NCBI RefSeq assembly: GCF_009905615.1
Contig: NZ_JAAAKW010000011.1
Span: forward strand, 62,001-126,000
Reading direction: 5' to 3'
DNA: 64,000 nt
Source: Pseudomonas sp. SLFW
Lineage (GTDB): Bacteria; Pseudomonadota; Gammaproteobacteria; Pseudomonadales; Pseudomonadaceae
The translations under genes and the position numbers were made by a program. This document shows positions 8,205 through 16,985 of this stretch, in pieces; the first letter of the stretch is position 1; every line of letters starts with the position of its first letter. Under the pieces are notes generated by a model that saw nothing but the letters and a program-made list of their open reading frames with translations, ran no database searches and was not told the DNA's origin.

Positions 8205-9122
8205 ATGCAAGCAAAAGTAGTGATAGTGGGCAGTCTCAATATGGACCTCGTCACGCGAGCGCCAAGGCTGCCGAAAGCGGGTGAAACACTTGCCGGCCAG
8301 TCGTTCGTGACCGTGCCTGGGGGCAAGGGCGCCAATCAGGCAGTGGCGGCAGCCCGCCTCGGGGCCAGCGTGGCCATGATCGGTTGCGTGGGCAGCGATG
8401 CGTATGGCGAAGAGTTGCGTTCAGCGCTGCTGGCCGAAGGGATCGATTGCCAGGCCGTGACCCGGATCGAGGGCGAGTCCACGGGGGTGGCTTTGATCGT
8501 GGTCGATGACAGCAGCCAGAATGCAATCGTCATCGTGGCCGGCGGCAATGGACACGTGACTTCGGCGGTGGTCGACGGATTCGACACGCTCTTGAGCCAG
8601 GCCGATGTCATCATCTGCCAGTTGGAAGTCCCGATGACGACGGTGGGGTATGTGCTCAAGCGGGGTCGCGAACTGGGTAAGACGGTTATCCTCAACCCGG
8701 CTCCAGCCAGTGGCCCCTTGCCCGCAGAATGGTACGGCTGGATTGACTACCTGATCCCGAACGAAAGCGAAGCCACCGCGTTGACAGGCTTGCCGGTCGA
8801 CAGCGTAGGCAGTGCCGATGCCGCCGCCACGGCGTTGATGAAGGCGGGCGTCGGGAAAGTGATCGTCACATTGGGCGAGCAGGGTGCGCTGTTTGCCAGT
8901 CAGGCCCGTTCTCAGCACTTCCCGGCGCCCAAGGTCCAGCCGGTCGACACCACGGCGGCGGGCGACACATTCGTCGGCGGTTTCGCGGCTGCGTTGGCTG
9001 AAGGGAAATCCGAGTCGGACGCCATCCGTTTCGGACAGATTGCAGCGGCACTGTCGGTCACGCGTTCAGGCGCCCAGCCTTCCATACCCACCGTCGTCGA
9101 CGTTCAGAGTTATCAACCATGA
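8205..9122 (+). CDS. rbsK: Ribokinase
   Basis: A PfkB-family sugar kinase of 305 aa. VIVGSLNMDLVTRAPRLPKA at the N-terminus, the first signature GGKGANQAVAAARLG and the C-terminal signature DTTAAGDTFVGGF (catalytic Asp and anion hole) are all present. It phosphorylates ribose to ribose-5-phosphate. GGAAGAG lies 9 bases before the ATG at 8205; an in-frame ATG at 8187 is a possible alternative. Confidence 0.93.
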   Translation: MQAKVVIVGSLNMDLVTRAPRLPKAGETLAGQSFVTVPGGKGANQAVAAARLGASVAMIGCVGSDAYGEELRSALLAEGIDCQAVTRIEGESTGVALIVVDDSSQNAIVIVAGGNGHVTSAVVDGFDTLLSQADVIICQLEVPMTTVGYVLKRGRELGKTVILNPAPASGPLPAEWYGWIDYLIPNESEATALTGLPVDSVGSADAAATALMKAGVGKVIVTLGEQGALFASQARSQHFPAPKVQPVDTTAAGDTFVGGFAAALAEGKSESDAIRFGQIAAALSVTRSGAQPSIPTVVDVQSYQP

Positions 9123-9523
9123 AGAAAACACCGTTGCTTAATATCGCACTGTCCCGCGTGGTCGCGTCCCTGGGGCATGGGGATGTGCTGTTGATCGTGG
9201 ACGCGGGGATGCCTGTCCCGCCCGGTGTAGAGCTCATCGACCTGGCGGTCACGCACGGCGTGCCGGATTTCGTCAGTGTGCTGAACACGGTGCTGGCGGA
9301 AATGCAGGTCGAAAGCCACGTCATCGCTGATGAAATGCGGGATAAGCAGCCCCCGGCCCTGTCGGTCATCGATCAGCTCAATGCCGCGGGACACTTGGGG
9401 CAACAGCGGCTGATGAGTCACGATGCGTTGAAACAACTGAGTCGCAACGCCCGGGCCGTCGTGCGCACGGGCGAATGCCAGCCATACACCAACGTGGCGT
9501 TGATCGCGGGCGTGGTCTTCTGA
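9119..9523 (+). CDS. rbsD: D-ribose pyranase
   Basis: 134 aa, matching the family length. SLGHGDVLLIVDAGMPVP carries the catalytic His20, and the C-terminus RTGECQPYTNVALIAGV is the other conserved block. It converts beta-pyranose to beta-furanose ribose for RbsK. Overlaps rbsK by ATGA. Confidence 0.93.
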   Translation: MKKTPLLNIALSRVVASLGHGDVLLIVDAGMPVPPGVELIDLAVTHGVPDFVSVLNTVLAEMQVESHVIADEMRDKQPPALSVIDQLNAAGHLGQQRLMSHDALKQLSRNARAVVRTGECQPYTNVALIAGVVF

Positions 9524-9566
9524 TCGCTGGCGATTCGCGTCACATTCACGAAACAGGGAGTTTCCT

Positions 9567-10592
9567 ATGCACCTTTGCCGTCACTTTCTCCTTCGCTTGA
9601 TCAGGAGCATTGCACTGTTGGCCATCTTTTCCACTGCTGCCCACGCCGCCGAAAAACGCGACCTGATCATCGACACAGATCCAGGGGCAGACGATGTGGT
9701 CGCGCTGCTGCTGGCGCTGGCGTCACCGGAAGAACTGCACATCCGTGCGATCACCACCGTCGCCGGTAACGTGCGGATCGACAAGACCTCACGTAATGCG
9801 CGTCTGGCCCGGGAGTGGGCGGGGCGTGAAGAGGTTCCGGTCTATGCAGGGGCAGGCAGGCCGTTGGTACGACCACCGATCTACGCCGAAAACATCCATG
9901 GCAAGGAAGGCCTGCCGGGCGTCGACGTCCATGAGCCTAAAAAGGGGCTCGCCGACGGTAACGCGGTGCAGTATCTGATCGACACGCTGAGCAAGGCCGA
10001 GCCCCACAGCATCACCATCGCCATGCTCGGGCCGCAAACCAACCTCGCGCTGGCGTTGATTCAGGCACCGGAGATCACGCAGGGCATCAAGGAAGTGGTG
10101 GTCATGGGCGGGGCACACTTCAACGGTGGCAACATCACGCCAGTGGCTGAATTCAATCTTTACGCTGATCCGGATGCCGCCAAAGTGGTATTGGCCAGTG
10201 GCGTAAAGCTGACTTACGTGCCGCTGGACGTGACGCACAAGGTTCTCACCAGCGATCAGCGTATTCAGCGGATAGAGGGGCTGAACAATCAAGCGGGCAA
10301 ACTGGTCAGCAGTATCCTCAACGAGTACGTCAAGGCCGATATGGTGCATTACGGTTTGCCGGGTGGACCGGTGCACGATGCGAGTGTGATTGCCTGGCTG
10401 CTGAAACCGGAATTGTTTAGTGGCAGGCTGATCAACGTGGCGATTGACAGCCGGGAGGGGCCAGGCTTCGGTCAGACCGTGGCCGACTGGTATGACACGC
10501 TGGGACAGCCTAAAAATGTTTTCTGGGTCGAGAACGGCGATGCGCAGGGGTTCTTCGACCTGTTGACGCAGCGTCTGGCACGGCTCAAATAA
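9567..10592 (+). CDS. Exported inosine-uridine-type nucleoside hydrolase
   Basis: 341 aa. A signal peptide ending THAA-type (TAAHA-AEKR) precedes the calcium-binding DTDPGADDVVALL motif of nucleoside hydrolases. NGGNITPVAEFNLYADPDAA and PVHDASV complete the active site. It releases free ribose and base from nucleosides, probably in the periplasm. Lying 43 bases after rbsD, it would feed the ribose transporter encoded upstream; this link is inferred from position. Confidence 0.88.
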   Translation: MHLCRHFLLRLIRSIALLAIFSTAAHAAEKRDLIIDTDPGADDVVALLLALASPEELHIRAITTVAGNVRIDKTSRNARLAREWAGREEVPVYAGAGRPLVRPPIYAENIHGKEGLPGVDVHEPKKGLADGNAVQYLIDTLSKAEPHSITIAMLGPQTNLALALIQAPEITQGIKEVVVMGGAHFNGGNITPVAEFNLYADPDAAKVVLASGVKLTYVPLDVTHKVLTSDQRIQRIEGLNNQAGKLVSSILNEYVKADMVHYGLPGGPVHDASVIAWLLKPELFSGRLINVAIDSREGPGFGQTVADWYDTLGQPKNVFWVENGDAQGFFDLLTQRLARLK

Positions 10593-10598
10593 CGCCAA

Positions 10599-10796
10599 TT
10601 ATGCGCTGCTCAATACCTCGGTCGAGTAGCGCAGAAATACCTGGTTCATGAAATTCTGGGCGCTTTCAGTGCCCAGTTCCTTCACCAGCAAATCGATTGC
10701 AATGATTGCCAGTTCTTCAGGACTGCCAGGGCTATGGGCGCATTGCCCTTGCGACCACTTGGCCTTGATATCAGCATCGATGGACACGAGTGCCAT
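10599..10796 (-). CDS. Conserved hypothetical protein, 65 aa
   Basis: A short helical protein with the segment PEELAIIAIDLLVKELGTES. No signal peptide. Convergent with the nucleoside hydrolase gene only 6 bases away. Length and composition suggest a genuine small gene; function unknown. Confidence 0.5.
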   Translation of the reverse strand: MALVSIDADIKAKWSQGQCAHSPGSPEELAIIAIDLLVKELGTESAQNFMNQVFLRYSTEVLSSA

Positions 10797-11108
10797 GGTG
10801 AATCGTTCCTCTGCGAAATAGGTGTTGGCGCTGCCCTCACGCGCGGGTTACCCCTGGGCGGGCGTGCAGTAAAGCATCCCGGTCAACATTACGCACTGCG
10901 ACTTAGGCATGACGTTCAATGTGGGCAATGAGTACACAAAATGGCTAACGTTTTGTGACGATTTGTTTGCCCGCTGAGCATCGGGCTCGGGCAGACTCCT
11001 GCGCATCCCGACATCGTCCAAGGGCGTGTTCTGCCTGGGACCTGCGAAACCAAGACGTAATGACGCTGTCGCAGGAGTTCTGGTTTTCGTTAAACGTAAG
11101 GAGTTCGT
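10797..11108. other. Intergenic region before the I78 lipoprotein
   Basis: No convincing gene on either strand. Contains a 9-bp inverted repeat (ACTCCTGCG and CGCAGGAGT about 60 bases apart) and an AAGGAG ribosome binding site just before 11109. It must hold the promoters of the flanking divergent genes, but I cannot place them firmly. Confidence 0.5.
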
Positions 11109-11432
11109 ATGCCCTGGAAATATGCATCATCGGGATTGATTCTGGCAGTGGCGCTGCTGGCGGGATGCAGCACTGCATCAGAGTCTTCATCCCCCGCCAA
11201 AGGCGCGGCGACGTCAGACTCCAGCCAGTCCCGTTGTGATGCGGCCGCGGCACAGTTCGCGGTCGGCAAGCCAGCTTCACCTGCGTTGCTCGATCAGGCC
11301 CGGGCGAAAGCGGGTGCCCAGACGGCCAGGGTGCTGGGGCCAGACGACATGGTGACTCTGGAGTATCGCTCCGACCGACTGAACCTCAATACAGACCAAG
11401 GCGCCACGGTAACCCGCGTAAATTGCGGCTGA
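11109..11432 (+). CDS. I78-family peptidase inhibitor lipoprotein
   Basis: 107 aa. A signal peptide with lipobox LAGC precedes a Ser/Ala-rich linker and the I78 inhibitor domain: CDAAAAQFAVGKPAS, then QTARVLGPDDMVTLEYRSDR and a C-terminal TRVNCG, with the two cysteines placed to pair. Members inhibit serine proteases; here it would sit on the envelope facing the periplasm or outside. Confidence 0.85.
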   Translation: MPWKYASSGLILAVALLAGCSTASESSSPAKGAATSDSSQSRCDAAAAQFAVGKPASPALLDQARAKAGAQTARVLGPDDMVTLEYRSDRLNLNTDQGATVTRVNCG

Positions 11433-11457
11433 TGGCGCCCAGGTTGTTTGCAGGCAT

Positions 11458-11487
11458 AAAAAAACCCGTCAGAGACGGGTTTTTTTT
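11458..11487. terminator. Bidirectional rho-independent terminator
   Basis: A run of A, stem ACCCGTC/GACGGGT with loop AGA, then eight T. It serves both the I78 gene and the converging cold-shock gene. Confidence 0.9.
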
Positions 11488-11499
11488 AGCGCGCTCGGA

Positions 11500-11712
11500 T
11501 TACTCCGCGCGAACCTGAGCGGCTTGCATGCCCTTTTGGCCTTTCTCAGCCACGAAGGAAACAGTCTGGCCTTCTTTCAGGCTTTTGAAACCTTCGGATT
11601 CGATAGCCTTGAAGTGTACGAACAGGTCGTCACCGCCACCCTGTGGAGTGATAAAGCCGAAGCCTTTTTCATCGTTGAACCATTTTACGGTGCCGGTTTG
11701 GCGATTAGACAT
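11500..11712 (-). CDS. Cold-shock protein of the CspA family
   Basis: 70 aa, a single OB-fold domain. GTVKWFNDEKGFGFI (RNP1) and DLFVHFKAIE (RNP2) are intact. It acts as an RNA chaperone melting mRNA structure. The long untranslated region upstream (11713-12009) fits the usual post-transcriptional control of csp genes. Confidence 0.95.
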   Translation of the reverse strand: MSNRQTGTVKWFNDEKGFGFITPQGGGDDLFVHFKAIESEGFKSLKEGQTVSFVAEKGQKGMQAAQVRAE

Positions 11713-12009
11713 GGTGTATCTCCAGAAACATAATATTCAGTAGTGCTGTGCTGCTCAGGCCAACTGGGCACACGGGGGCTATCATAGTCGAATTGTGTCG
11801 ATGCTGGACTTTTTCGATTAGAACTTTGCGCCAGTGCCGCAAATATATAGGGAAAATTCGCGTGGGATCAGCCGGGTCACCGGCGCTCAACTGAAGCCTT
11901 CTCATGCCTTTGAAGTGGCTGAAGCCCACGAACGGCGAGGGCTTCAGAAGGTTGCGCGGAGCATTGCCTACCCAATGCCTCTGACCCATGACTGCAGAAT
12001 GTAAATTTT
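11713..12009 (-). other. Upstream region of the cold-shock gene
   Basis: No gene seen. On the minus strand a TATGAT -10-like hexamer lies about 70 bases before the csp start, and GGAGAT precedes the ATG. The rest is unannotated intergenic sequence. Confidence 0.45.
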
Positions 12010-12324
12010 TTATTTTTTGCCCTTCAGGCAGTTTTCGCTCACGGCTTTTTGCAGTCGAGCGGTCATTTCGGTACTCGGAGGCGTCGTTTTGTCATTCAGT
12101 GACGCAATTTCCTTGTCCGAGAAATTCTTGTTGATCTGCTGTGCGCCACATTCGCAGTGCGCCTTGACTGCATTGGTATCCATGCCGGGATTATTTTGAG
12201 TCGCTGCGGCGGCGCATTCATTCATATAGGTGGTCTTGGTGTTCGCATCCATGGCGGCATGAGCGCTGATCGGAAGAGCCAGCGCCAAAGGTGCGAGGAG
12301 GGCGGCAACACGTAGAAGCTTCAT
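12010..12324 (-). CDS. Exported hypothetical protein with paired cysteines
   Basis: 104 aa. A clear signal peptide (PLALALPISAHA-AM) precedes a mature part with MNECAAAATQN, AHCECGAQQI and a final ENCLKGKK. The four cysteines suggest a disulphide-bonded periplasmic helical protein. Family unknown. Confidence 0.7.
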   Translation of the reverse strand: MKLLRVAALLAPLALALPISAHAAMDANTKTTYMNECAAAATQNNPGMDTNAVKAHCECGAQQINKNFSDKEIASLNDKTTPPSTEMTARLQKAVSENCLKGKK

Positions 12325-12619
12325 GGTGGTTTCCTTCTTGTCGATGGGCCCCGAGAGTCAAGGGCCTGGAACGGTGATCTCGGATTATCTGACGACAGCG
12401 AGATGTCGCAGTTCAGTTCCGGACAATTCTCACGGCAATTGTCAGCATCTTTATTCACAACTCGCCGGGGTCGGCCTGACGTAGAGCTGTCAGGCTGTGC
12501 TAGGATGCGCGTCCTGCAGATTCGCTCGCGTCTCGCGGGTCAGGTTTCGCCGAGTGCGCACCTGTCGATTTCGTACATTCCAGTCACTCTGGTTCGGTCA
12601 AATGGTTGGCCCTTGGGCT
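12325..12619. other. Intergenic region upstream of the thrS operator
   Basis: No gene supported. A TAGGAT -10-like hexamer occurs near 12500 and could be the thrS promoter, giving a leader of about 200 nt that would contain the two hairpins at 12620-12698. Confidence 0.4.
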
Positions 12620-12698
12620 CCTGCCACTGTGGGGCAGGTACACCGCCGAATCGCGTACTGGCTCTATCCCAACCCACGTGACCTTTGGTAGGGGTCAC
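12620..12698 (+). promoter_or_regulatory. Candidate thrS translational operator (tRNA-Thr mimic)
   Basis: Hairpin A: CCTGCC (12620-12625) and GGCAGG (12633-12638) close the 7-nt loop ACTGTGG, with UGU at the three anticodon positions. Hairpin B: GTGACC (12678-12683) and GGTCAC (12693-12698), plus a U-G pair, close the 7-nt loop TTGGTAG: U33, GGU anticodon, A37. UGU and GGU are both tRNA-Thr anticodons. Hairpin B ends 4 bases before the ribosome binding site. In E. coli, ThrRS represses its own translation by binding two anticodon-arm-like hairpins in this position. Confidence 0.65.
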
Positions 12699-12717
12699 CA
12701 CTAGGAGAGGAGGCGCC

Positions 12718-14640
12718 ATGCCAACTATTACTCTTCCCGACGGCAGTCAACGTTCTTTCGATCACCCGGTCTCCGTCGCCGAGGTCGCCGCGTCCATTGG
12801 CGCAGGTCTGGCCAAAGCTACCATCGCCGGTAAGGTCAACGGTCAACTGGTCGATGCCAGCGACCTGATCGACGCCGACGCGAGCCTGCAAATCATCACC
12901 CCCAAAGATCAGGAAGGCGTCGAGATCATTCGTCACTCCTGCGCGCATCTGGTGGGTCATGCCGTCAAGCAGTTGTATCCGACAGCCAAAATGGTGATTG
13001 GCCCCGTCATCGATGACGGCTTCTATTACGATATCGCCTACGAGCGCCCGTTTACCCCTGATGACCTGGCGGCCATCGAGCAGCGCATGCAGCAGCTGAT
13101 CGAAAAAGATTACGACGTCGTCAAGAAAGTCACTCCGCGTGCCGAAGTGATCGAAGTGTTCAAGGCGCGTGGCGAGGATTACAAACTGCGTCTGGTCGAG
13201 GACATGCCGAATGAAAAGGCCATGGGTCTCTACTACCACGAAGAATACGTGGACATGTGCCGCGGCCCGCACGTGCCGAATACCCGTTTCCTGAAGTCGT
13301 TCAAGCTGACCAAACTCTCTGGTGCCTACTGGCGCGGTGATGCCAAGAACGAACAGTTGCAGCGTGTTTACGGCACCGCCTGGGCCGATAAAAAGCAGCT
13401 GGCGGCTTACATTCAGCGTATCGAAGAAGCTGAAAAACGCGATCACCGTAAAATCGGCAAGCGCCTTGGCCTGTTCCACACCCAGGAAGAAGCGCCGGGT
13501 ATGGTGTTCTGGCACCCGAACGGCTGGACCCTTTATCAGGTGCTTGAGCAGTACATGCGCAAGACCCAGCGTGAGAACGGCTACCTTGAGATCAAGACCC
13601 CGCAAGTGGTCGATCGCTCTCTTTGGGAAAAGTCGGGTCACTGGGCGAACTATGCCGAAAACATGTTCACCACTGAATCCGAAAGTCGCGACTACGCCAT
13701 CAAGCCGATGAACTGCCCTTGCCACGTGCAGGTGTTCAATCAAGGCCTGAAGAGTTACCGCGAGCTGCCGATGCGCCTGGCCGAATTTGGTGCCTGCCAC
13801 CGTAATGAGCCATCAGGTGCACTACACGGCATCATGCGTGTGCGTGCGTTCACTCAGGACGACGCCCACATCTTCTGTACTGAAGAGCAGATGCAGGCCG
13901 AGTCCGCAGCCTTCATCAAGCTGACCATGGATGTCTACGCCGATTTCGGCTTCAAGGACATCGAAATGAAGCTCTCCACTCGTCCCGAAAAGCGCGTGGG
14001 CTCCGATGATCTGTGGGACCGCGCCGAATCCGCGCTCGCCGCAGCACTCGATAGCGCCGGTCTGCCCTATGATCTGCAGCCGGGCGAGGGGGCGTTCTAC
14101 GGTCCGAAAATCGAATTTTCTCTCAAGGACTGCTTGGGTCGTGTGTGGCAATGCGGTACATTGCAGCTCGATTTCAACCTGCCTATCCGTTTGGGCGCCG
14201 AATACGTTTCGGAAGACAACGGTCGCAAGCATCCGGTCATGTTGCACCGTGCGATTCTCGGTTCCTTCGAGCGTTTCATCGGAATTCTGATCGAGCACTA
14301 CGAAGGTGCATTCCCTGCGTGGCTGGCTCCAACTCAAGCAGTGATCATGAATATCACTGATAAACAGGCAGATTTTGCCCTTGAAGTGGAAAAAACTCTG
14401 GCTGAAAGCGGGTTTCGTGCCAAGTCCGACTTGAGAAATGAAAAGATCGGCTTTAAAATCCGCGAGCATACTTTGCTCAAGGTTCCCTATCTCCTCGTCA
14501 TCGGAGATCGGGAGGTTGAAACGCAAACTGTCGCTGTGCGTACCCGTGAAGGCGCAGACCTCGGCTCGATGCCGGTCGCCCAATTCTCGGAGTTCCTCGC
14601 ACAAGCGGTTTCCCGGCGTGGTCGCCAAGATTCGGAGTAA
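12718..14640 (+). CDS. thrS: Threonyl-tRNA synthetase
   Basis: 640 aa, the normal length. The order is an N-terminal TGS domain, the editing domain (HSCAHLVGHAV and CRGPHV metal-binding positions), the class II catalytic core (CHRNEPSGALHGIMRVRAF, GAFYGPKIEF, HRAILGSFERF) and a C-terminal anticodon-binding domain. It charges tRNA-Thr. A strong AGGAGAGGAGG precedes the ATG at 12718; an upstream GTG/ATG at 12685 would start inside the operator hairpin and is rejected. Confidence 0.97.
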   Translation: MPTITLPDGSQRSFDHPVSVAEVAASIGAGLAKATIAGKVNGQLVDASDLIDADASLQIITPKDQEGVEIIRHSCAHLVGHAVKQLYPTAKMVIGPVIDDGFYYDIAYERPFTPDDLAAIEQRMQQLIEKDYDVVKKVTPRAEVIEVFKARGEDYKLRLVEDMPNEKAMGLYYHEEYVDMCRGPHVPNTRFLKSFKLTKLSGAYWRGDAKNEQLQRVYGTAWADKKQLAAYIQRIEEAEKRDHRKIGKRLGLFHTQEEAPGMVFWHPNGWTLYQVLEQYMRKTQRENGYLEIKTPQVVDRSLWEKSGHWANYAENMFTTESESRDYAIKPMNCPCHVQVFNQGLKSYRELPMRLAEFGACHRNEPSGALHGIMRVRAFTQDDAHIFCTEEQMQAESAAFIKLTMDVYADFGFKDIEMKLSTRPEKRVGSDDLWDRAESALAAALDSAGLPYDLQPGEGAFYGPKIEFSLKDCLGRVWQCGTLQLDFNLPIRLGAEYVSEDNGRKHPVMLHRAILGSFERFIGILIEHYEGAFPAWLAPTQAVIMNITDKQADFALEVEKTLAESGFRAKSDLRNEKIGFKIREHTLLKVPYLLVIGDREVETQTVAVRTREGADLGSMPVAQFSEFLAQAVSRRGRQDSE

Positions 14641-14642
14641 TT

Positions 14643-15191
14643 ATTATTAAGCGTGAAATGAGACAAGATAAACGAGCTGCACCGAAGGCCCCGATCAACG
14701 AGAATATCTCGGCACGCGAGGTTCGGTTAATTGGCGCTGACGGCGAGCAGATTGGCATCGTCTCGATTGATGAAGCGCTTCGTATAGCTGAAGAAGCCAA
14801 GCTTGATCTGGTAGAGATTTCTGCCGACGCAGTACCACCTGTCTGTCGCGTGATGGACTACGGCAAATCGATCTTCGAGAAGAAGAAACAGATTGCTGCG
14901 GCGAAGAAAAACCAGAAGCAGATTCAGGTTAAAGAAATCAAGTTTCGTCCAGGGACGGAGGAAGGGGATTACCAGGTAAAACTACGCAACCTGGTACGTT
15001 TCCTGAGTGACGGGGACAGGGCCAAGGTATCGTTGCGATTCCGCGGTCGTGAGATGGCCCACCAGGAGCTGGGTATGGAGCTGTTGAAGCGGGTTGAGGC
15101 TGACCTGCTCGAATACGGCGCCGTCGAACAGCATCCTAAGATGGAAGGACGCCAGCTGATCATGGTCATCGCCCCGAAAAAGAAGAAATAA
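14643..15191 (+). CDS. infC: Translation initiation factor IF-3, ATT start
   Basis: No ATG sits at the expected place. The conserved N-terminus I-K-R-E-M-R-Q-D-K-R begins at one of the ATT codons (14643 or 14646), 5 or 8 bases after GGAG in the thrS tail. An ATT start is the known device by which IF-3 limits its own translation. The body has VDLVEISADAVPPVCRVMDY, EIKFRPGTEEGDYQVK and a final APKKKK. The first ATG, at 14658, would give a protein about five residues shorter. Confidence 0.93.
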   Translation: MIKREMRQDKRAAPKAPINENISAREVRLIGADGEQIGIVSIDEALRIAEEAKLDLVEISADAVPPVCRVMDYGKSIFEKKKQIAAAKKNQKQIQVKEIKFRPGTEEGDYQVKLRNLVRFLSDGDRAKVSLRFRGREMAHQELGMELLKRVEADLLEYGAVEQHPKMEGRQLIMVIAPKKKK

Positions 15192-15251
15192 CCACCAGGG
15201 CACGGCAGGCCTTGCGGTTATGTTTATCAACTGAATGCGGAGTATCCGAAC

Positions 15252-15446
15252 ATGCCAAAGATGAAGACTAAAAGTGGTGCAGCTAAGCGGTTTCTGAAAA
15301 CCGCGAATGGCATCAAGCACAAGCACGCTTTCAAGAGCCACATCCTGACCAAAATGTCGACCAAGCGTAAGCGTCAACTGCGCGGAAGCAGCCTGCTGCA
15401 TCCGTCTGACGTCGCAAAAGTCGAGCGCATGCTGCGCCTTCGTTAA
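15252..15446 (+). CDS. rpmI: 50S ribosomal protein L35
   Basis: 64 aa, very basic: MPKMKTKSGAAKRFL at the N-terminus and VERMLRLR at the end are diagnostic. Follows infC in the universal infC-rpmI-rplT order; in enterobacteria L20 represses this message. Confidence 0.97.
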   Translation: MPKMKTKSGAAKRFLKTANGIKHKHAFKSHILTKMSTKRKRQLRGSSLLHPSDVAKVERMLRLR

Positions 15447-15474
15447 TTTTGATCAAGAATAGAGGAAGTAACTC

Positions 15475-15831
15475 ATGGCTCGTGTAAAGCGTGGCGTCAT
15501 TGCCCGTAAGCGTCACAAAAAAATTCTGAAACTTGCTAAAGGCTACTACGGCGCGCGTTCACGCGTATTCCGTGTTGCCAAGCAAGCGGTAATCAAGGCT
15601 GGCCAATACGCCTACCGTGACCGTCGTCAGAAAAAACGTCAGTTCCGCGCTCTGTGGATCGCTCGTATCAACGCTGGTGCGCGTATCAACGGTCTGTCTT
15701 ACAGCCGTTTCATCGCTGGCCTGAAAAAAGCGTCGATCGAAATCGACCGTAAGGTTCTGGCTGATCTGGCAGTGAACGAAAAAGCGGCGTTTGCTGCGAT
15801 TGTCGAGAAAGCTAAAGCCACTCTGGCCTAA
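15475..15831 (+). CDS. rplT: 50S ribosomal protein L20
   Basis: 118 aa. ARVKRGVIARKRHKKILK, GYYGARSRVFRVA and GLSYSRFIAGLKKA are the conserved blocks. It binds 23S rRNA early in 50S assembly and is the likely autoregulator of the rpmI-rplT message. GAGGAAG precedes the ATG. Confidence 0.97.
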   Translation: MARVKRGVIARKRHKKILKLAKGYYGARSRVFRVAKQAVIKAGQYAYRDRRQKKRQFRALWIARINAGARINGLSYSRFIAGLKKASIEIDRKVLADLAVNEKAAFAAIVEKAKATLA

Positions 15832-15881
15832 GTCCCCGGCAATCACCGGGCCTCGTTTCGGGGTTCGGTGTTAAACGTCAT

Positions 15882-15918
15882 AAATAGGGGAAGAGCCTTG
15901 TAAGCTCTTCCCCTATTT
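15882..15918 (+). terminator. 15-bp hairpin between rplT and pheS
   Basis: AAATAGGGGAAGAGC pairs perfectly with GCTCTTCCCCTATTT around the loop CTTGTAA. There is no long T tract after it, so it may be partial termination or attenuation ahead of pheST. I see no Phe-rich leader peptide. Confidence 0.6.
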
Positions 15919-15936
15919 CGTATCTGGAGTCTGTAC

Positions 15937-16953
15937 ATGGAAAACCTGGACGCGCTGGTCTCTCAAGCACTTGAGGCTGTGCAAAGCGCCGAAGATATCA
16001 ATGCCCTGGAGCAAATCCGGGTTCACTACCTCGGCAAGAAGGGTGAATTGACTCAGGTGATGAAGACCCTGGGGAATTTGCCGGCTGAAGAGCGTCCGCA
16101 GGTTGGCGCGCTCATCAACGTTGCCAAGGAGCGTGTCACAGAGGTTCTCAATGCGCGAAAGGCATCGCTTGAGGAAGCGGATCTTGCCGCGAAACTCGCT
16201 GCCGAATCCATTGACGTAACCTTGCCGGGCCGTGGCCAAACCACAGGCGGTCTGCACCCGGTTACCCGGACTCTGGAACGCATCGAACAGTTCTTCACCC
16301 ACATCGGCTACGGCATTGCCGAAGGCCCTGAGGTCGAAGACGATTACCACAACTTCGAGGCGCTCAACATCCCAGGCCATCACCCGGCCCGGTCGATGCA
16401 CGACACCTTCTATTTCAACGCCAACATGCTGCTGCGCACCCATACCTCGCCGGTACAGGTCCGCACCATGGAAGCGAACACGCCGCCGATCCGCATTGTC
16501 TGTCCAGGCCGTGTGTACCGCAGCGACTCCGATATCACTCACTCTCCGATGTTCCACCAGGTCGAAGGCCTGCTGGTCGACCGCGATATCAACTTCGCCG
16601 ACCTCAAGGGCACCATCGAAGAGTTCCTGCGCGTGTTCTTTGAAAAAGAACTGGCAGTGCGTTTCCGTCCTTCCTATTTCCCGTTCACCGAGCCATCCGC
16701 TGAAGTCGACATGGAGTGCGTGATGTGCAGCGGTAAGGGCTGCCGTGTCTGCAAACAGACTGGCTGGCTGGAAGTGATGGGCTGCGGCATGGTTCACCCG
16801 AACGTGCTGCGCATGTCCGGTATCGATCCGGAAGAATTCCAGGGTTTTGCTTTCGGCATGGGCGCAGAGCGTCTGGCCATGCTGCGTTACGGCGTCAATG
16901 ACTTGCGCCTGTTCTTCGACAACGACTTGCGGTTCCTCGCGCAATTTCGCTAG
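15937..16953 (+). CDS. pheS: Phenylalanyl-tRNA synthetase alpha subunit
   Basis: 338 aa. An N-terminal coiled coil (residues 1-85) precedes the class II core: HPARSMHDTFYF, FHQVEGLLVD (motif 2), CSGKGCRVCKQTGWLEVMGC and GFAFGMGAERLAMLRYG (motif 3). Forms the alpha2-beta2 enzyme with PheT. Confidence 0.96.
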   Translation: MENLDALVSQALEAVQSAEDINALEQIRVHYLGKKGELTQVMKTLGNLPAEERPQVGALINVAKERVTEVLNARKASLEEADLAAKLAAESIDVTLPGRGQTTGGLHPVTRTLERIEQFFTHIGYGIAEGPEVEDDYHNFEALNIPGHHPARSMHDTFYFNANMLLRTHTSPVQVRTMEANTPPIRIVCPGRVYRSDSDITHSPMFHQVEGLLVDRDINFADLKGTIEEFLRVFFEKELAVRFRPSYFPFTEPSAEVDMECVMCSGKGCRVCKQTGWLEVMGCGMVHPNVLRMSGIDPEEFQGFAFGMGAERLAMLRYGVNDLRLFFDNDLRFLAQFR

Positions 16954-16985
16954 GTCGCCCGTAACGAACTTTTTAGGAGAGCAGG

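Noticed and set aside
12664..13800. 378-codon antisense frame over thrS
   Set aside because: Lies fully within a confirmed essential gene and its operator; no recognisable domain.
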